In this document: positions 6,291-13,753 of the stretch, one piece after another | How the letters are laid out: each line of letters begins with the position of its first letter | How positions within the stretch are numbered: position 1 is the first letter of the stretch | Source: DATEZO01 sp035255485 | GTDB taxonomy: Bacteria; Pseudomonadota; Gammaproteobacteria; Burkholderiales; Burkholderiaceae_D | Length of the DNA stretch: 15,307 nucleotides | Assembly: GCA_035255485.1 (NCBI GenBank) | Contig: DATEZO010000307.1 | Span: forward strand, 1 to 15,307 | Direction of reading: 5' to 3' | Program-made: the position numbers and the translations under genes | Notes under the pieces: model-generated | What the model was told of the DNA's origin: nothing | Database searches by the model: none | The model's input: only the letters and a program-made list of their open reading frames with translations

Positions 6291-6334
6291 CGATTTGCCG
6301 CCAGCTGCCTTTGCATGCCTGGCAACGTTTTTTT
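6291..6334 (+). terminator. trp attenuator (intrinsic terminator hairpin plus T7)
   Basis: TTGCCGCCAG (6295-6304) can pair with CTGGCAA (6319-6325) through a small bulge, helped by an inner TGC/GCA stem with a CTTT loop (6306-6315) and an outer CG/CG pair that closes at 6327. Seven T (6328-6334) follow at once. CTGGCAA also occurs at 6266-6272 across the third Trp codon, so the same left arm has an alternative partner, as expected for mutually exclusive leader structures. Which pairing is the antiterminator was not worked out. Confidence 0.7.
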
Positions 6335-6382
6335 GAACCCACCTCCGTTATCGCCATGCTGCGATAGCGTCCGGAGAGAAAC

Positions 6383-7879
6383 ATGACCGAACTCGAATTC
6401 ACCTCGCTGGCCGCGCAAGGCTATAACCGCATTCCCTTGATTGCGGAAGCCTTCGCCGATCTTGAAACCCCGTTGTCGTTGTACCTGAAACTGGCGCAGC
6501 CGCAAAACGCCGGCCAGAACACGTTTCTGCTGGAGTCGGTAGTCGGCGGCGAACGGTTCGGCCGCTATTCCTTCATCGGCCTGCCGGCAACCACCCTGAT
6601 GCGCAGCTTCGGCCGGCGCATCGAAGTGGTCACGCATGGCGAGGTGACGGAACAGGCCGAAGACAACCCGCTCGATTTCATTGCACGATTCCAGGCGCGC
6701 TACAAGGTTGCCCAACGCCCCGGCATGCCGCGCTTCTGCGGTGGCCTGGCCGGCTATTTCGGCTACGATGCGGTGCGCCACATCGAACCGCGCCTGGCAG
6801 ATTCGACACCACCGGATGCACTCGGATTGCCCGACATTCAATTGCTGGTAACGGAAGAACTGGCCGTGATCGACAACCTGTCCGGCAAGCTGTATCTGAT
6901 CGTGTATGCGGACCCGACGCGGCCGGAAGCGTATTCACGAGCCCGGCAGCGCCTGAAAGACCTGCGCGCAATGCTGCGTCGCGCGGTCGATGCGCCGGTC
7001 ACATCGGCCTCGGTGCGCACCGAATCGATCCGTGAATTCGCGAAAGAGGATTACCTGAAGGCGGTAGTGCAAGCGAAGGAATACATCATGGCCGGCGACC
7101 TGATGCAGGTGCAGATCGGCCAGCGCATCAGGAAGCCGTATGTCGACGCGCCGCTGTCGCTGTACCGCGCGCTGCGCTCGCTGAATCCGTCGCCGTACAT
7201 GTACTACTACAATTTCGGCGATCTGCAGATCGTCGGCGCTTCGCCGGAAATCCTGGTGCGTAATGAAGCGATCGGCGACGGCAACAGAAAAGTCACGATT
7301 CGCCCGCTTGCCGGCACCCGGCCGCGCGGCGCCACGCCGGAGCATGATGCGGAACTGGCGAAGGAATTGCTGGCCGACCCGAAGGAAATCGCCGAACACG
7401 TGATGCTGATCGACCTGGCGCGCAATGATATCGGCCGCATCGCCGAAGCCGGCAGCGTCAAGGTCACCGACCGTTTCGCCATCGAAAAATATTCGCATGT
7501 GCAGCATATTGTCTCGAATGTGGAAGGCATTCTGAAACCCGGCCTGTCGAATCTCGACGTGCTGAAGGCGACCTTCCCCGCCGGCACCTTGTCCGGCGCA
7601 CCGAAGGTGCGCGCAATGGAATTGATCGACCAGCTCGAACTTTCCAAGCGCGGCGTCTACGGCGGCGCTTGCGGCTATCTGTCGTTCGGCGGCGAGATGG
7701 ATCTGGCGATTGCGATCCGCACCGGCGTGATCAAGGACGGCATGCTGTATGCGCAGGCGGCAGCCGGCATCGTCGCCGATTCGGTGCCGGAGATGGAATG
7801 GCAGGAAACGGAAAACAAGGCGCGCGCCGTGCTGCGAGCGGCGGAACAGGTGCAGGACGGCCTGGATGGGGAGTTGTAA
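6383..7879 (+). CDS. trpE: Anthranilate synthase component I
   Basis: Converts chorismate to anthranilate with ammonia supplied by TrpG; first committed step of tryptophan synthesis. The 498-aa protein has the feedback-inhibition motif LLES (49-52) that binds tryptophan, and the chorismate-binding domain with NPSPYMYYY, GASPEILVR, IRPLAGTRPRG, DLARNDIGR, FPAGTLSGAPKVRAMELI and YGGACGYLSF. The closing AAGIVADS and ENKARA motifs are present. All look intact, so it should be active and Trp-inhibited. ATG 6383 has GGAGAG five bases upstream. It is preceded by the Trp-rich leader and attenuator; trpG begins 25 bases after its stop. Confidence 0.97.
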   Translation: MTELEFTSLAAQGYNRIPLIAEAFADLETPLSLYLKLAQPQNAGQNTFLLESVVGGERFGRYSFIGLPATTLMRSFGRRIEVVTHGEVTEQAEDNPLDFIARFQARYKVAQRPGMPRFCGGLAGYFGYDAVRHIEPRLADSTPPDALGLPDIQLLVTEELAVIDNLSGKLYLIVYADPTRPEAYSRARQRLKDLRAMLRRAVDAPVTSASVRTESIREFAKEDYLKAVVQAKEYIMAGDLMQVQIGQRIRKPYVDAPLSLYRALRSLNPSPYMYYYNFGDLQIVGASPEILVRNEAIGDGNRKVTIRPLAGTRPRGATPEHDAELAKELLADPKEIAEHVMLIDLARNDIGRIAEAGSVKVTDRFAIEKYSHVQHIVSNVEGILKPGLSNLDVLKATFPAGTLSGAPKVRAMELIDQLELSKRGVYGGACGYLSFGGEMDLAIAIRTGVIKDGMLYAQAAAGIVADSVPEMEWQETENKARAVLRAAEQVQDGLDGEL

Positions 7880-7904
7880 TTCTCTGTGTTGAGAGGTGTT
7901 CAAA

Positions 7905-8471
7905 ATGCTTTTAATGATCGACAACTACGACTCCTTCACCTACAACCTGGTGCAGTATTTCGGCGAACTGGGCGAGGAAGTGCGCACCTTCCGCAACGAT
8001 GAAATCACGCTGGACGAAATCGCCGCGCTGAAGCCGGATCGCATCTGCATTTCGCCCGGCCCATGCACGCCGCACGAGGCGGGCATCTCGGTCTCGGTAT
8101 TGCAGCGCTTCGCCAGCGAATTGCCGATTCTCGGCGTGTGCCTCGGCCACCAGAGCATCGGCGCGGCATTCGGCGGCAAGGTGATACGCGCCAAACAGGT
8201 CATGCATGGCAAGACATCCATGATTGCGCATACCGGCGTCGGCGTGTTCAGGGATTTGCCAAGCCCGTACACCGTGATCCGTTACCACTCGCTGGCCATC
8301 GAACGTGCCTCGCTGCCGGATTGCCTCGAAGTGACCGCATGGACCGACGACGGCGAAATCATGGGCGTTCGGCATAAAGAATTCAATCTCCAGGGCGTCC
8401 AGTTCCATCCGGAATCGATCCTGTCCGAACACGGCCATGCACTGCTGAAGAATTTCCTGGCCGGTAGCTGA
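7905..8471 (+). CDS. trpG: Anthranilate synthase component II (glutamine amidotransferase)
   Basis: Class I glutamine amidotransferase that releases ammonia from glutamine for TrpE; in many bacteria the same subunit also serves aminodeoxychorismate synthase (PabA role). The 188-aa protein has MIDNYDSFTYNLVQY at the start, oxyanion motif SPGPCTP, nucleophile Cys79 in GVCLGHQ, and His168 and Glu170 in QFHPES, completing the triad. ATG 7905 is chosen because GAGAGG lies eight bases upstream; the in-frame GTG 7896 lies inside that ribosome site. No separate pabA lies in the window. It is stand-alone rather than fused to TrpD. Confidence 0.96.
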   Translation: MLLMIDNYDSFTYNLVQYFGELGEEVRTFRNDEITLDEIAALKPDRICISPGPCTPHEAGISVSVLQRFASELPILGVCLGHQSIGAAFGGKVIRAKQVMHGKTSMIAHTGVGVFRDLPSPYTVIRYHSLAIERASLPDCLEVTAWTDDGEIMGVRHKEFNLQGVQFHPESILSEHGHALLKNFLAGS

Positions 8472-8478
8472 CCAATTC

Positions 8479-8497
8479 CTTCCCCTTCAAGGGGAGG
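8479..8497 (+). promoter_or_regulatory. Hairpin sequestering a Shine-Dalgarno between trpG and trpD
   Basis: CTTCCCC (8479-8485) can pair with GGGGAGG (8491-8497) over a TTCAA loop, with one G-U pair. The right arm is itself a strong ribosome-binding sequence with ATG codons at 8506 and 8510. There is no T run, so it is not a terminator. It may tune trpD translation or mRNA decay. Confidence 0.35.
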
Positions 8498-8530
8498 ACG
8501 ACTAAATGAATGAACACAGGAGAGCATTTC

Positions 8531-9565
8531 ATGCCCATCACCGAACAGGAAGCGCTGCTGCGCTGTATCGAACACCGTGAAATTTTTCACGATGAAATGC
8601 TGTCGCTGTTCCGCAAGATCATGCGCGGCGAAATGTCGCCGCTCATGATCGCCGCACTGACCATGGGCTTGCGCGTCAAGAAGGAAACCATTGGCGAAAT
8701 CACCGCCGCCGCGCAAGTCATGCGCGAGTTCGCCACCAAGGTGCCGATGGCCGATACGAAACACCTGCTTGATATCGTCGGCACCGGCGGCGACGGTGCG
8801 CATACCTTCAACATTTCGACTGCCTCGATGTTCGTCGCGGCCGCGGCCGGCGCGCGCATCGCCAAGCATGGCGGACGCAGCGTGTCGTCTTCCTCCGGCA
8901 GTGCCGATGTGCTGGAAGCGCTGGGCGCCAACATCAACCTGACGCCGGAACAGGTCGCGCAATCGATCGCACAAACCGGCATCGGCTTCATGTTCGCACC
9001 GAATCATCATGCCGCAATGAAGCATGCGGCGCCGGTACGCAAGGAACTGGGCGTGCGCACGATCTTCAACATCCTCGGTCCGCTCACCAATCCCGCCGGC
9101 GCGCCGAATATCCTGATGGGCGTATTCCATCCCGATCTGGTCGGCATCCAGGTGCGCGTGCTGCAGCGGCTCGGCGCGCAGCATGCCATGGTGGTATGGG
9201 GCCGCGACAACATGGATGAGGTATCGCTGGGTGCGGCCACCATGATCGGCGAACTGGTGAACGGGGAAATCCGCGAATATGAAATCCACCCGGAAGATTT
9301 CGGCCTGCAGATGGTGGCGAGCCGCAACCTGAAAGTGGCCGGTGCGGCGGAATCGAAAGAGAAGATCTTCGAGGCACTGGATAACAAACCCGGTCCGGCG
9401 CGCGACATTGTCGTGCTCAATGCAGGCACCGCGCTGTATGCGGCGGGCATCGCCGGCTCGGTTGCCGCCGGACTGGACAAGGCGCGGGAAGCGATTGCCT
9501 CCGGTGCGGCGCGCGCCAGGCTGGCGCAGTTCGTGAAGGTAACGCAGCAACTGGGCGGCGCCTGA
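8531..9565 (+). CDS. trpD: Anthranilate phosphoribosyltransferase
   Basis: Transfers the phosphoribosyl group of PRPP to anthranilate; second step of the pathway. The 344-aa protein has an N-terminal helical domain and the PRPP-binding loop GTGGDG (84-89). Further motifs are FNISTAS, KHGGRSVSSSSGSADVLEALG, NILGPLTNP and the magnesium motif MDEVSLG. ATG 8531 is chosen: CAGGAG lies eight bases upstream and MPITEQEALLRC gives a normal beginning; an in-frame ATG at 8510 would add seven residues. It is a separate gene, not fused to trpG as in enterobacteria. The stop is six bases before the trpC start. Confidence 0.97.
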   Translation: MPITEQEALLRCIEHREIFHDEMLSLFRKIMRGEMSPLMIAALTMGLRVKKETIGEITAAAQVMREFATKVPMADTKHLLDIVGTGGDGAHTFNISTASMFVAAAAGARIAKHGGRSVSSSSGSADVLEALGANINLTPEQVAQSIAQTGIGFMFAPNHHAAMKHAAPVRKELGVRTIFNILGPLTNPAGAPNILMGVFHPDLVGIQVRVLQRLGAQHAMVVWGRDNMDEVSLGAATMIGELVNGEIREYEIHPEDFGLQMVASRNLKVAGAAESKEKIFEALDNKPGPARDIVVLNAGTALYAAGIAGSVAAGLDKAREAIASGAARARLAQFVKVTQQLGGA

Positions 9566-9571
9566 TCCATC

Positions 9572-10372
9572 ATGTCGGACATCCTGAACAAGATCCTCGA
9601 CGTCAAGGCCGACGAAGTCGCCGCCGCGAAAAAATACCGCTCTCTTGCCAGCCTGCGGCGCGATGTGGAAAGCAACGCCGAAGCGCGTATTGGCATACGC
9701 GGATTCGAATCCGCCCTGCGCGCAAAAATCGCGGCGGGCCGGGCCGGCGTAATTGCGGAAGTGAAAAAAGCGTCGCCATCCAAAGGCATCCTGCGTCCCG
9801 ACTTTCATCCGGACCAGATCGCCGCCAGCTATGCGGAACATGGTGCGGCCTGCCTGTCGGTACTGACCGATGTGCAATTTTTCCAGGGCGCGCCCGCCTA
9901 TCTGCAGCAGGCACGCGACGCCTGCGCCTTGCCGGCATTGCGCAAGGATTTCATGATCGACCTGTACCAGGTCTACCAGGCGCGCGCATGGGGCGCGGAT
10001 TGCATTTTGCTGATCGTTGCCGCGCTCGACCATGGCCTGATGGCGGAGCTGGAAGCCTGCGCGCATGAACTGGGCATGGGCGTGCTGGTGGAAGTGCACG
10101 ATGCGGATGAACTGAATGCGGCTTTGCGGCTGAAGACGGCGATGCTCGGCATCAACAATCGCAATCTGCGCACTTTTGAAACCTCGCTGCAGAATACGAT
10201 CGACTTGCTGCCGCGGATTCCGCCGGACAAGCTGGTAGTGACTGAATCCGGCATCCTCGCACCGGAAGATGTACAGCGCATGCGCGATGCCAATGTGCAT
10301 GCGTTCCTGGTCGGCGAAGCTTTCATGCGCGCGGCGGAGCCGGGGGTAGAATTGAGCCGGTTTTTTTCATAA
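9572..10372 (+). CDS. trpC: Indole-3-glycerol phosphate synthase
   Basis: Closes the ring of CdRP with loss of CO2 and water to give indole-3-glycerol phosphate. The 266-aa TIM-barrel protein has the substrate motif AEVKKASPSKG (Glu63, Lys65), general-acid Lys125 in LRKDFM, Glu174 in LVEVHD, GINNRNL (193-199) and SESGI-type loop TESGI. It is monofunctional, with no fused TrpF domain. It starts six bases after trpD, without a clear Shine-Dalgarno, so translational coupling is likely. It is the last gene of the plus-strand trp series: the next gene is convergent, and trpF, trpB and trpA must lie elsewhere. Confidence 0.97.
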   Translation: MSDILNKILDVKADEVAAAKKYRSLASLRRDVESNAEARIGIRGFESALRAKIAAGRAGVIAEVKKASPSKGILRPDFHPDQIAASYAEHGAACLSVLTDVQFFQGAPAYLQQARDACALPALRKDFMIDLYQVYQARAWGADCILLIVAALDHGLMAELEACAHELGMGVLVEVHDADELNAALRLKTAMLGINNRNLRTFETSLQNTIDLLPRIPPDKLVVTESGILAPEDVQRMRDANVHAFLVGEAFMRAAEPGVELSRFFS

Positions 10373-10547
10373 GCCGAACACGCCCATGGCGCCCCGCCAG
10401 CGCCACAGGGCAATCCGGCATGGACTTGCCATTGGGCCACGAAGCGCGCCGGGCTTGCGCCATTCCATTCGCGGCACAATGGCATCGGCGCAGCCTGCGG
10501 GCCTCTTGCGCAGCCTTGAATCGACATCAGGCGCGCCTGGCGGGATA

Positions 10548-10621
10548 TTTATACTCCATGCTGTATTTTTAAATGCCCGCGAAAACATTGCGAATACATA
10601 GGTATTTATACTTATACTCCC
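10548..10621 (+). repeat. Intergenic repeat, copy B (two-block AT-rich element)
   Basis: Partner of 2723-2796 at the same internal spacing. TTTATAC is at 10548-10554, GTATTTTTAAATGCCCGC at 10563-10580, and ACATAGGTATTT through TATACTCCC at 10596-10621. The motif TATTTATACTCC is seen twice in loose form within this copy. It lies between converging trpC and the glycerate kinase gene, ending nine bases before the kinase stop. The rest of 10373-10547 is GC-rich with no gene or clear terminator. Confidence 0.6.
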
Positions 10622-10629
10622 TAGTATTA

Positions 10630-11901
10630 TCATAGAATCAGCACCGCCCGGAAATCATTGACATTGGTGCGAGTCGGGCCGCTGACAACCAGATCGCCGA
10701 GCGCATCAAAAAACCCATAGCCGTCATTGTTATCCAGCATGGCGTGCGGACATTGCGCCAGCAGTGTCGCGGCGCGGAACAGTGAATCGGGATGGTACAG
10801 GGCGCCGGCATTATTTTCCGAACCATCGATGCCGTCGGTATCGCACGCAATTGCATGAATATCCGGCTGGCCATCCAGTGCCAGCGCCAGGCTCAGCAGG
10901 AATTCGGCGTTGCGGCCACCACGGCCGCTGCCCCGTACCGTCACCGTGGTTTCGCCCCCGGACAGCAGCACGCACGGCCGGGCGAACGGCTGGCCGTGCC
11001 GCGCAATCTGTCGCGCCAGCGCGGCATGCATCAGGCCGATATCGCGCGCTTCGCCTTCAATCGCATCGGACAGGATATACGGTGCAATGCCGGCCGCCAG
11101 TGCCTGTTGCGCCGCCGCTTCCAGCGCCTGTTGCGCATTGGCAATGACATGGCATTCGTTTTGCGCAAAGCGCGGATCGCCGGATTTCGGCGTTTCACCC
11201 GCACCGGAAGCCAGATGATGCTCGACATTGTCCGGCACGGCGATCCGGTATGCGCGCAAAATCGCCAGCGCATCCGCGCAGGAAGTCGGATCGGGCAGGG
11301 TCGGCCCGCTCGCAACGGTGCCGGGATCGTCACCCGGCACATCCGAAATCAGCAACGTCACGACCTTTGCTGGTGCGCATGCCAGTGCCAGCCGGCCTCC
11401 CTTGATCGCCGACAGGTGCTTGCGCACGCAGTTGATTTCGGCAATCGTCGCGCCGCTGTTGAGCAACACCCGGTTGATCGCCTGCTTCTGCTCCAGCGTG
11501 ATGCCCTCCGCCGGTAGCGTCAGCAGGGCCGAACCGCCGCCCGATATCAGGCACAACACCAGATCGTTTGGCGTCAGGCCATGCACCATTTCCATCATGC
11601 GGACGGCAGCAGCCCGGCCTGCCTCGTCCGGTACCGGATGCGCTGCCTCCACCACCTCAATCCGCTTGCAGGGTGCGCCATGCCCATAGCGCGTGACCAC
11701 CAACCCGGAAATATCCCCCTGCCAGCGATCCTCCACTGTTCTAGCCATTGCGGCCGCGCCTTTGCCGGCACCGATCACCAGCGTGCGACTGCCGGTCAGC
11801 GGCTGTGGAAGGTAGTGTGGCAGGCATTTTTCTGCACTGACCGCCGCCACGGCACTGGCGTATAGATCAAGTAAAAACTGCCGAGGATGAATTACAGGCA
11901 T
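10630..11901 (-). CDS. Glycerate 2-kinase (GckA/TtuD family, MOFRL)
   Basis: Phosphorylates D-glycerate to 2-phosphoglycerate with ATP; members were long annotated as hydroxypyruvate reductase TtuD. The 423-aa protein has the N-terminal DUF4147 domain with the nucleotide-type loop VIGAGKGAAAMA (near 42-53), CLISGGGSALL and NCVRKHLSAIKGGRLA. The C-terminal MOFRL domain has LLSGGETTVTV, GRGGRNAEFLLS, CDTDGIDGSENNAGA and a closing SGPTRTNVND. Length is normal. ATG 11901 has AGGAAA ten bases upstream. It is divergent from rpoH. Glycolate from Gph could in principle feed glycerate, but the genes are not co-directional, so that link is only a suggestion. Confidence 0.92.
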   Translation of the reverse strand: MPVIHPRQFLLDLYASAVAAVSAEKCLPHYLPQPLTGSRTLVIGAGKGAAAMARTVEDRWQGDISGLVVTRYGHGAPCKRIEVVEAAHPVPDEAGRAAAVRMMEMVHGLTPNDLVLCLISGGGSALLTLPAEGITLEQKQAINRVLLNSGATIAEINCVRKHLSAIKGGRLALACAPAKVVTLLISDVPGDDPGTVASGPTLPDPTSCADALAILRAYRIAVPDNVEHHLASGAGETPKSGDPRFAQNECHVIANAQQALEAAAQQALAAGIAPYILSDAIEGEARDIGLMHAALARQIARHGQPFARPCVLLSGGETTVTVRGSGRGGRNAEFLLSLALALDGQPDIHAIACDTDGIDGSENNAGALYHPDSLFRAATLLAQCPHAMLDNNDGYGFFDALGDLVVSGPTRTNVNDFRAVLIL

Positions 11902-12001
11902 GGCAACACGCTTTCCTGAGTCGATGTCGAATCATAGATTGTTTGAGTTAATGCAACTTCGGGGGAATTTTTGATTCTAATATGATTGGTAGGCTTATGA
12001 T

Positions 12002-12019
12002 TATTTCCACTTGGAAATA
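12002..12019. promoter_or_regulatory. Perfect inverted repeat between the kinase gene and rpoH
   Basis: TATTTCC-ACTT-GGAAATA has 7-base arms and a 4-base spacer. It lies 100 bases from the kinase start and 33 bases upstream of the CIRCE element. A related TTTCC-T-GGAAA occurs at 12119-12129 in the rpoH leader. It may be an operator or a short hairpin; no regulator can be named. Confidence 0.35.
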
Positions 12020-12052
12020 GTGTTTCCCTATCCCGGCGGCTGAAAAGACACA

Positions 12053-12079
12053 TTAGCACTCTCTGGCAGAGAGTGCTAA
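12053..12079. promoter_or_regulatory. CIRCE operator (HrcA binding site)
   Basis: TTAGCACTC-N9-GAGTGCTAA matches the CIRCE consensus at all 18 arm positions. The spacer TCTGGCAGA extends the palindrome, so the full arms are 13 bases around GGC. HrcA bound here would overlap the probable rpoH promoter and repress it until heat or misfolding inactivates HrcA. The usual CIRCE targets are groESL and dnaK; finding it at rpoH links the two heat-shock circuits. Confidence 0.93.
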
Positions 12080-12082
12080 TAT
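12074..12082 (+). promoter_or_regulatory. rpoH: Extended -10 of the probable rpoH promoter
   Basis: TGCTAATAT is an extended -10 (TG, one base, TAATAT) formed by the right arm of CIRCE and the next three bases. TTAGCA (12053-12058), in the left arm, lies at -35 distance (18 bases) but is a poor -35. Transcription would start near 12089, leaving a leader of about 59 bases before rpoH. Confidence 0.5.
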
Positions 12083-12147
12083 TGAGCTAATTAGAGTTTG
12101 GCTTGTTTTGGCCGATCATTTCCTGGAAAGGAAACCAAGGAGAAAGA

Positions 12148-13035
12148 ATGAAAGCACAATCTGCATTGATTCCAGCGAACAGCGCTTTAACGCTCGGCTT
12201 TTCCGGTAGCCTGGGCAATATTGACGCTTACATTTCTGCTGTCAATCGTTTGCCGATGTTATCGCATGAGGAAGAAATCAACCTCGCCCGCCGTCTGCGC
12301 GAGCAAAATGACCTGGCTGCGGCCCAATCCCTCGTGTTATCGCATCTGCGGTTGGTCGTATCCATTGCCCGTGGCTACCTGGGATACGGCTTGCCGCACG
12401 CCGATCTGATTCAGGAAGGCAATATCGGCCTGATGAAAGCAGTCAAGCGTTTTGATCCCGATCAGGGCGTACGCCTGGTGTCGTATGCGATGCACTGGAT
12501 CAAGGCAGAGATGCATGAGTACATTCTGAAGAACTGGCGGTTGGTCAAGGTTGCGACCACCAAGGCACAGCGCAAGTTGTTTTTTAACCTGCGCAGCCAC
12601 AAGGAAGGACTGGATACAATGACGCCGGAACAGGTCGATTCACTGGCGCAAATCCTGAACGTGAAACGCGAAGAAGTCATCGAGATGGAAATGCGCCTTT
12701 CCGGCCATGATGTGGCACTGGAAGCGCCGGCCGATAACGACGACGACAAGTTTGCGCCCATTGCCTATCTGTCGTCCGACAGCAACGAGCCGACCCATGT
12801 GCTGGAGGCCAAGGCTTTCGACCGGTTGCAGACGGAAGGACTGGAAACCGCATTGGGCAAGCTGGATCCGCGTTCACGCCGCATCGTGGAAGCGCGCTGG
12901 CTTGCCAACGATGACGGTTCCGGTGCGACCCTGCATGAACTGGCGGACGAGTTCGGTGTGTCGGCGGAGCGCATTCGCCAGATCGAAACAGTGGCGCTCA
13001 AAAAGATGAAAGGTGCGTTGGCATCGTATGCCTGA
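12148..13035 (+). CDS. rpoH: RNA polymerase heat-shock sigma factor RpoH (sigma-32)
   Basis: Directs RNA polymerase to heat-shock promoters (chaperones, proteases). The 295-aa protein has sigma-70 region 2 (LVLSHLRLVVSIAR near 62-75, then DLIQEGNIGLMKAVKRFDP and SYAMHWIKAEM). The RpoH box QRKLFFNLR is at 141-149 and marks it as RpoH rather than another group. The region 4.2 helix-turn-helix is near 262-290 (LHELADEFGVSAERIRQIE). ATG 12148 is chosen: AAGGAGA lies four bases upstream, whereas the in-frame TTG at 12103 has no ribosome site. CIRCE overlaps the promoter. A strong terminator follows, so it is monocistronic. Confidence 0.97.
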   Translation: MKAQSALIPANSALTLGFSGSLGNIDAYISAVNRLPMLSHEEEINLARRLREQNDLAAAQSLVLSHLRLVVSIARGYLGYGLPHADLIQEGNIGLMKAVKRFDPDQGVRLVSYAMHWIKAEMHEYILKNWRLVKVATTKAQRKLFFNLRSHKEGLDTMTPEQVDSLAQILNVKREEVIEMEMRLSGHDVALEAPADNDDDKFAPIAYLSSDSNEPTHVLEAKAFDRLQTEGLETALGKLDPRSRRIVEARWLANDDGSGATLHELADEFGVSAERIRQIETVALKKMKGALASYA

Positions 13036-13060
13036 AACAGCATCGGGGAAATAAGAAATG

Positions 13061-13085
13061 AAGGCGCTCGCAATGAGCGCCTTTT
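13061..13085. terminator. Rho-independent terminator of rpoH, probably shared with sco
   Basis: AAGGCGCTC (13061-13069) and GAGCGCCTT (13075-13083) form a 9-bp perfect stem with a GCAAT loop, followed on the plus strand by TTTTCTTT (13082-13089). It lies 26 bases after the rpoH stop and 26 bases after the sco stop on the other strand. The minus-strand reading has TTCATTTCTT after the stem, so two-way use is likely. Confidence 0.9.
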
Positions 13086-13110
13086 CTTTGCCGCGCTGGC
13101 TGCCGTTATC

Positions 13111-13731
13111 TCAGGACAACAGGATTTTCAGGTCGTGCGCAATCGGTCCGGCACCCTGTCCATGCGGGACGAACAGACGAAGCCGGCCCTGCGGATCGAA
13201 TACATAGCTGCCGGCGGTGTGATCCACCGTATAACTGCCGGGCTCCTTGCCGGGCACTTTTTGATAGAACACCCGGAATTCCTTCGCAACCTTTTCGGTG
13301 GCCGCCTGGTCGCCGAACAGCCCCAGAAAGCGTGAATCGAAGGCCGGCACATACTTGGACAGCAATTGCTGCGTGTCGCGTTCCGGATCGACCGTCACGA
13401 ACAGAACCTGTACCCGGTCCGCCAGCGGCCCCAGCTCCTTCATGACATTTGCCATTTCGGCCATGGTGGTCGGACACACATCCGGGCATTGCGTGTAACC
13501 GAAAAAGATCACCACCGCCTTGCCCCGGAAATCGGCTAGCGTGCGCGGTTTGCCATTGTGGTCGGTCAGGGCGAAATCCCTGGCGTAATCCAGACCTGTC
13601 ACGTCGGTGTTTTTAAATGCCGTCTTGTTCGCCGAAACAACCGCTTTGGCGTCATCGACGCCTGGTTTTTCGCTGCAGGCAACGACCCCAAGCATGGCAA
13701 GAAGAAGGGCAGCAATGGAAATCAGTCGCAT
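13111..13731 (-). CDS. SCO1/SenC copper chaperone lipoprotein
   Basis: Delivers copper to the CuA site of cytochrome c oxidase subunit II; thioredoxin-like fold, anchored outside the cytoplasmic membrane. From ATG 13731 the protein is 206 aa with a lipoprotein signal, hydrophobic 6-17 and lipobox VVAC with Cys19. Copper ligands are Cys82 and Cys86 in CPDVCP and His171 in VDHTAGSYVF. An upstream in-frame start at 13818 would place 29 residues inside ctaB, ahead of the signal peptide, and is not used. No clear Shine-Dalgarno is seen; it begins 22 bases after the ctaB stop and is probably translated from the ctaA-ctaB-sco transcript. Confidence 0.94.
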   Translation of the reverse strand: MRLISIAALLLAMLGVVACSEKPGVDDAKAVVSANKTAFKNTDVTGLDYARDFALTDHNGKPRTLADFRGKAVVIFFGYTQCPDVCPTTMAEMANVMKELGPLADRVQVLFVTVDPERDTQQLLSKYVPAFDSRFLGLFGDQAATEKVAKEFRVFYQKVPGKEPGSYTVDHTAGSYVFDPQGRLRLFVPHGQGAGPIAHDLKILLS

Positions 13732-13753
13732 GAATAATCGACCATCGGTCGCG

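Noticed and set aside
6935..7924. A 329-codon open frame on the minus strand inside trpE
   Set aside because: Shadow of trpE codon usage, with the same Arg/His/Gln-rich composition and no family features.
8576..8591. Palindrome CGTGAAA-TT-TTTCACG
   Set aside because: It lies wholly inside the trpD coding sequence, in codons for HREIFH, and is likely a by-product of codon choice.
8282..10300. A 672-codon open frame on the minus strand across trpG, trpD and trpC
   Set aside because: It is antisense to three unmistakable trp genes. Long mirror frames are expected in high-GC coding DNA, the protein has no recognisable motif and is rich in Arg, His and Gln, and no ribosome site is apparent.
10367..10633. 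Open frames on both strands in the trpC-kinase spacer (71 and 88 codons)
   Set aside because: No ribosome site, no family features, and they run through the AT-rich repeat. They look like chance frames in a GC-rich spacer.
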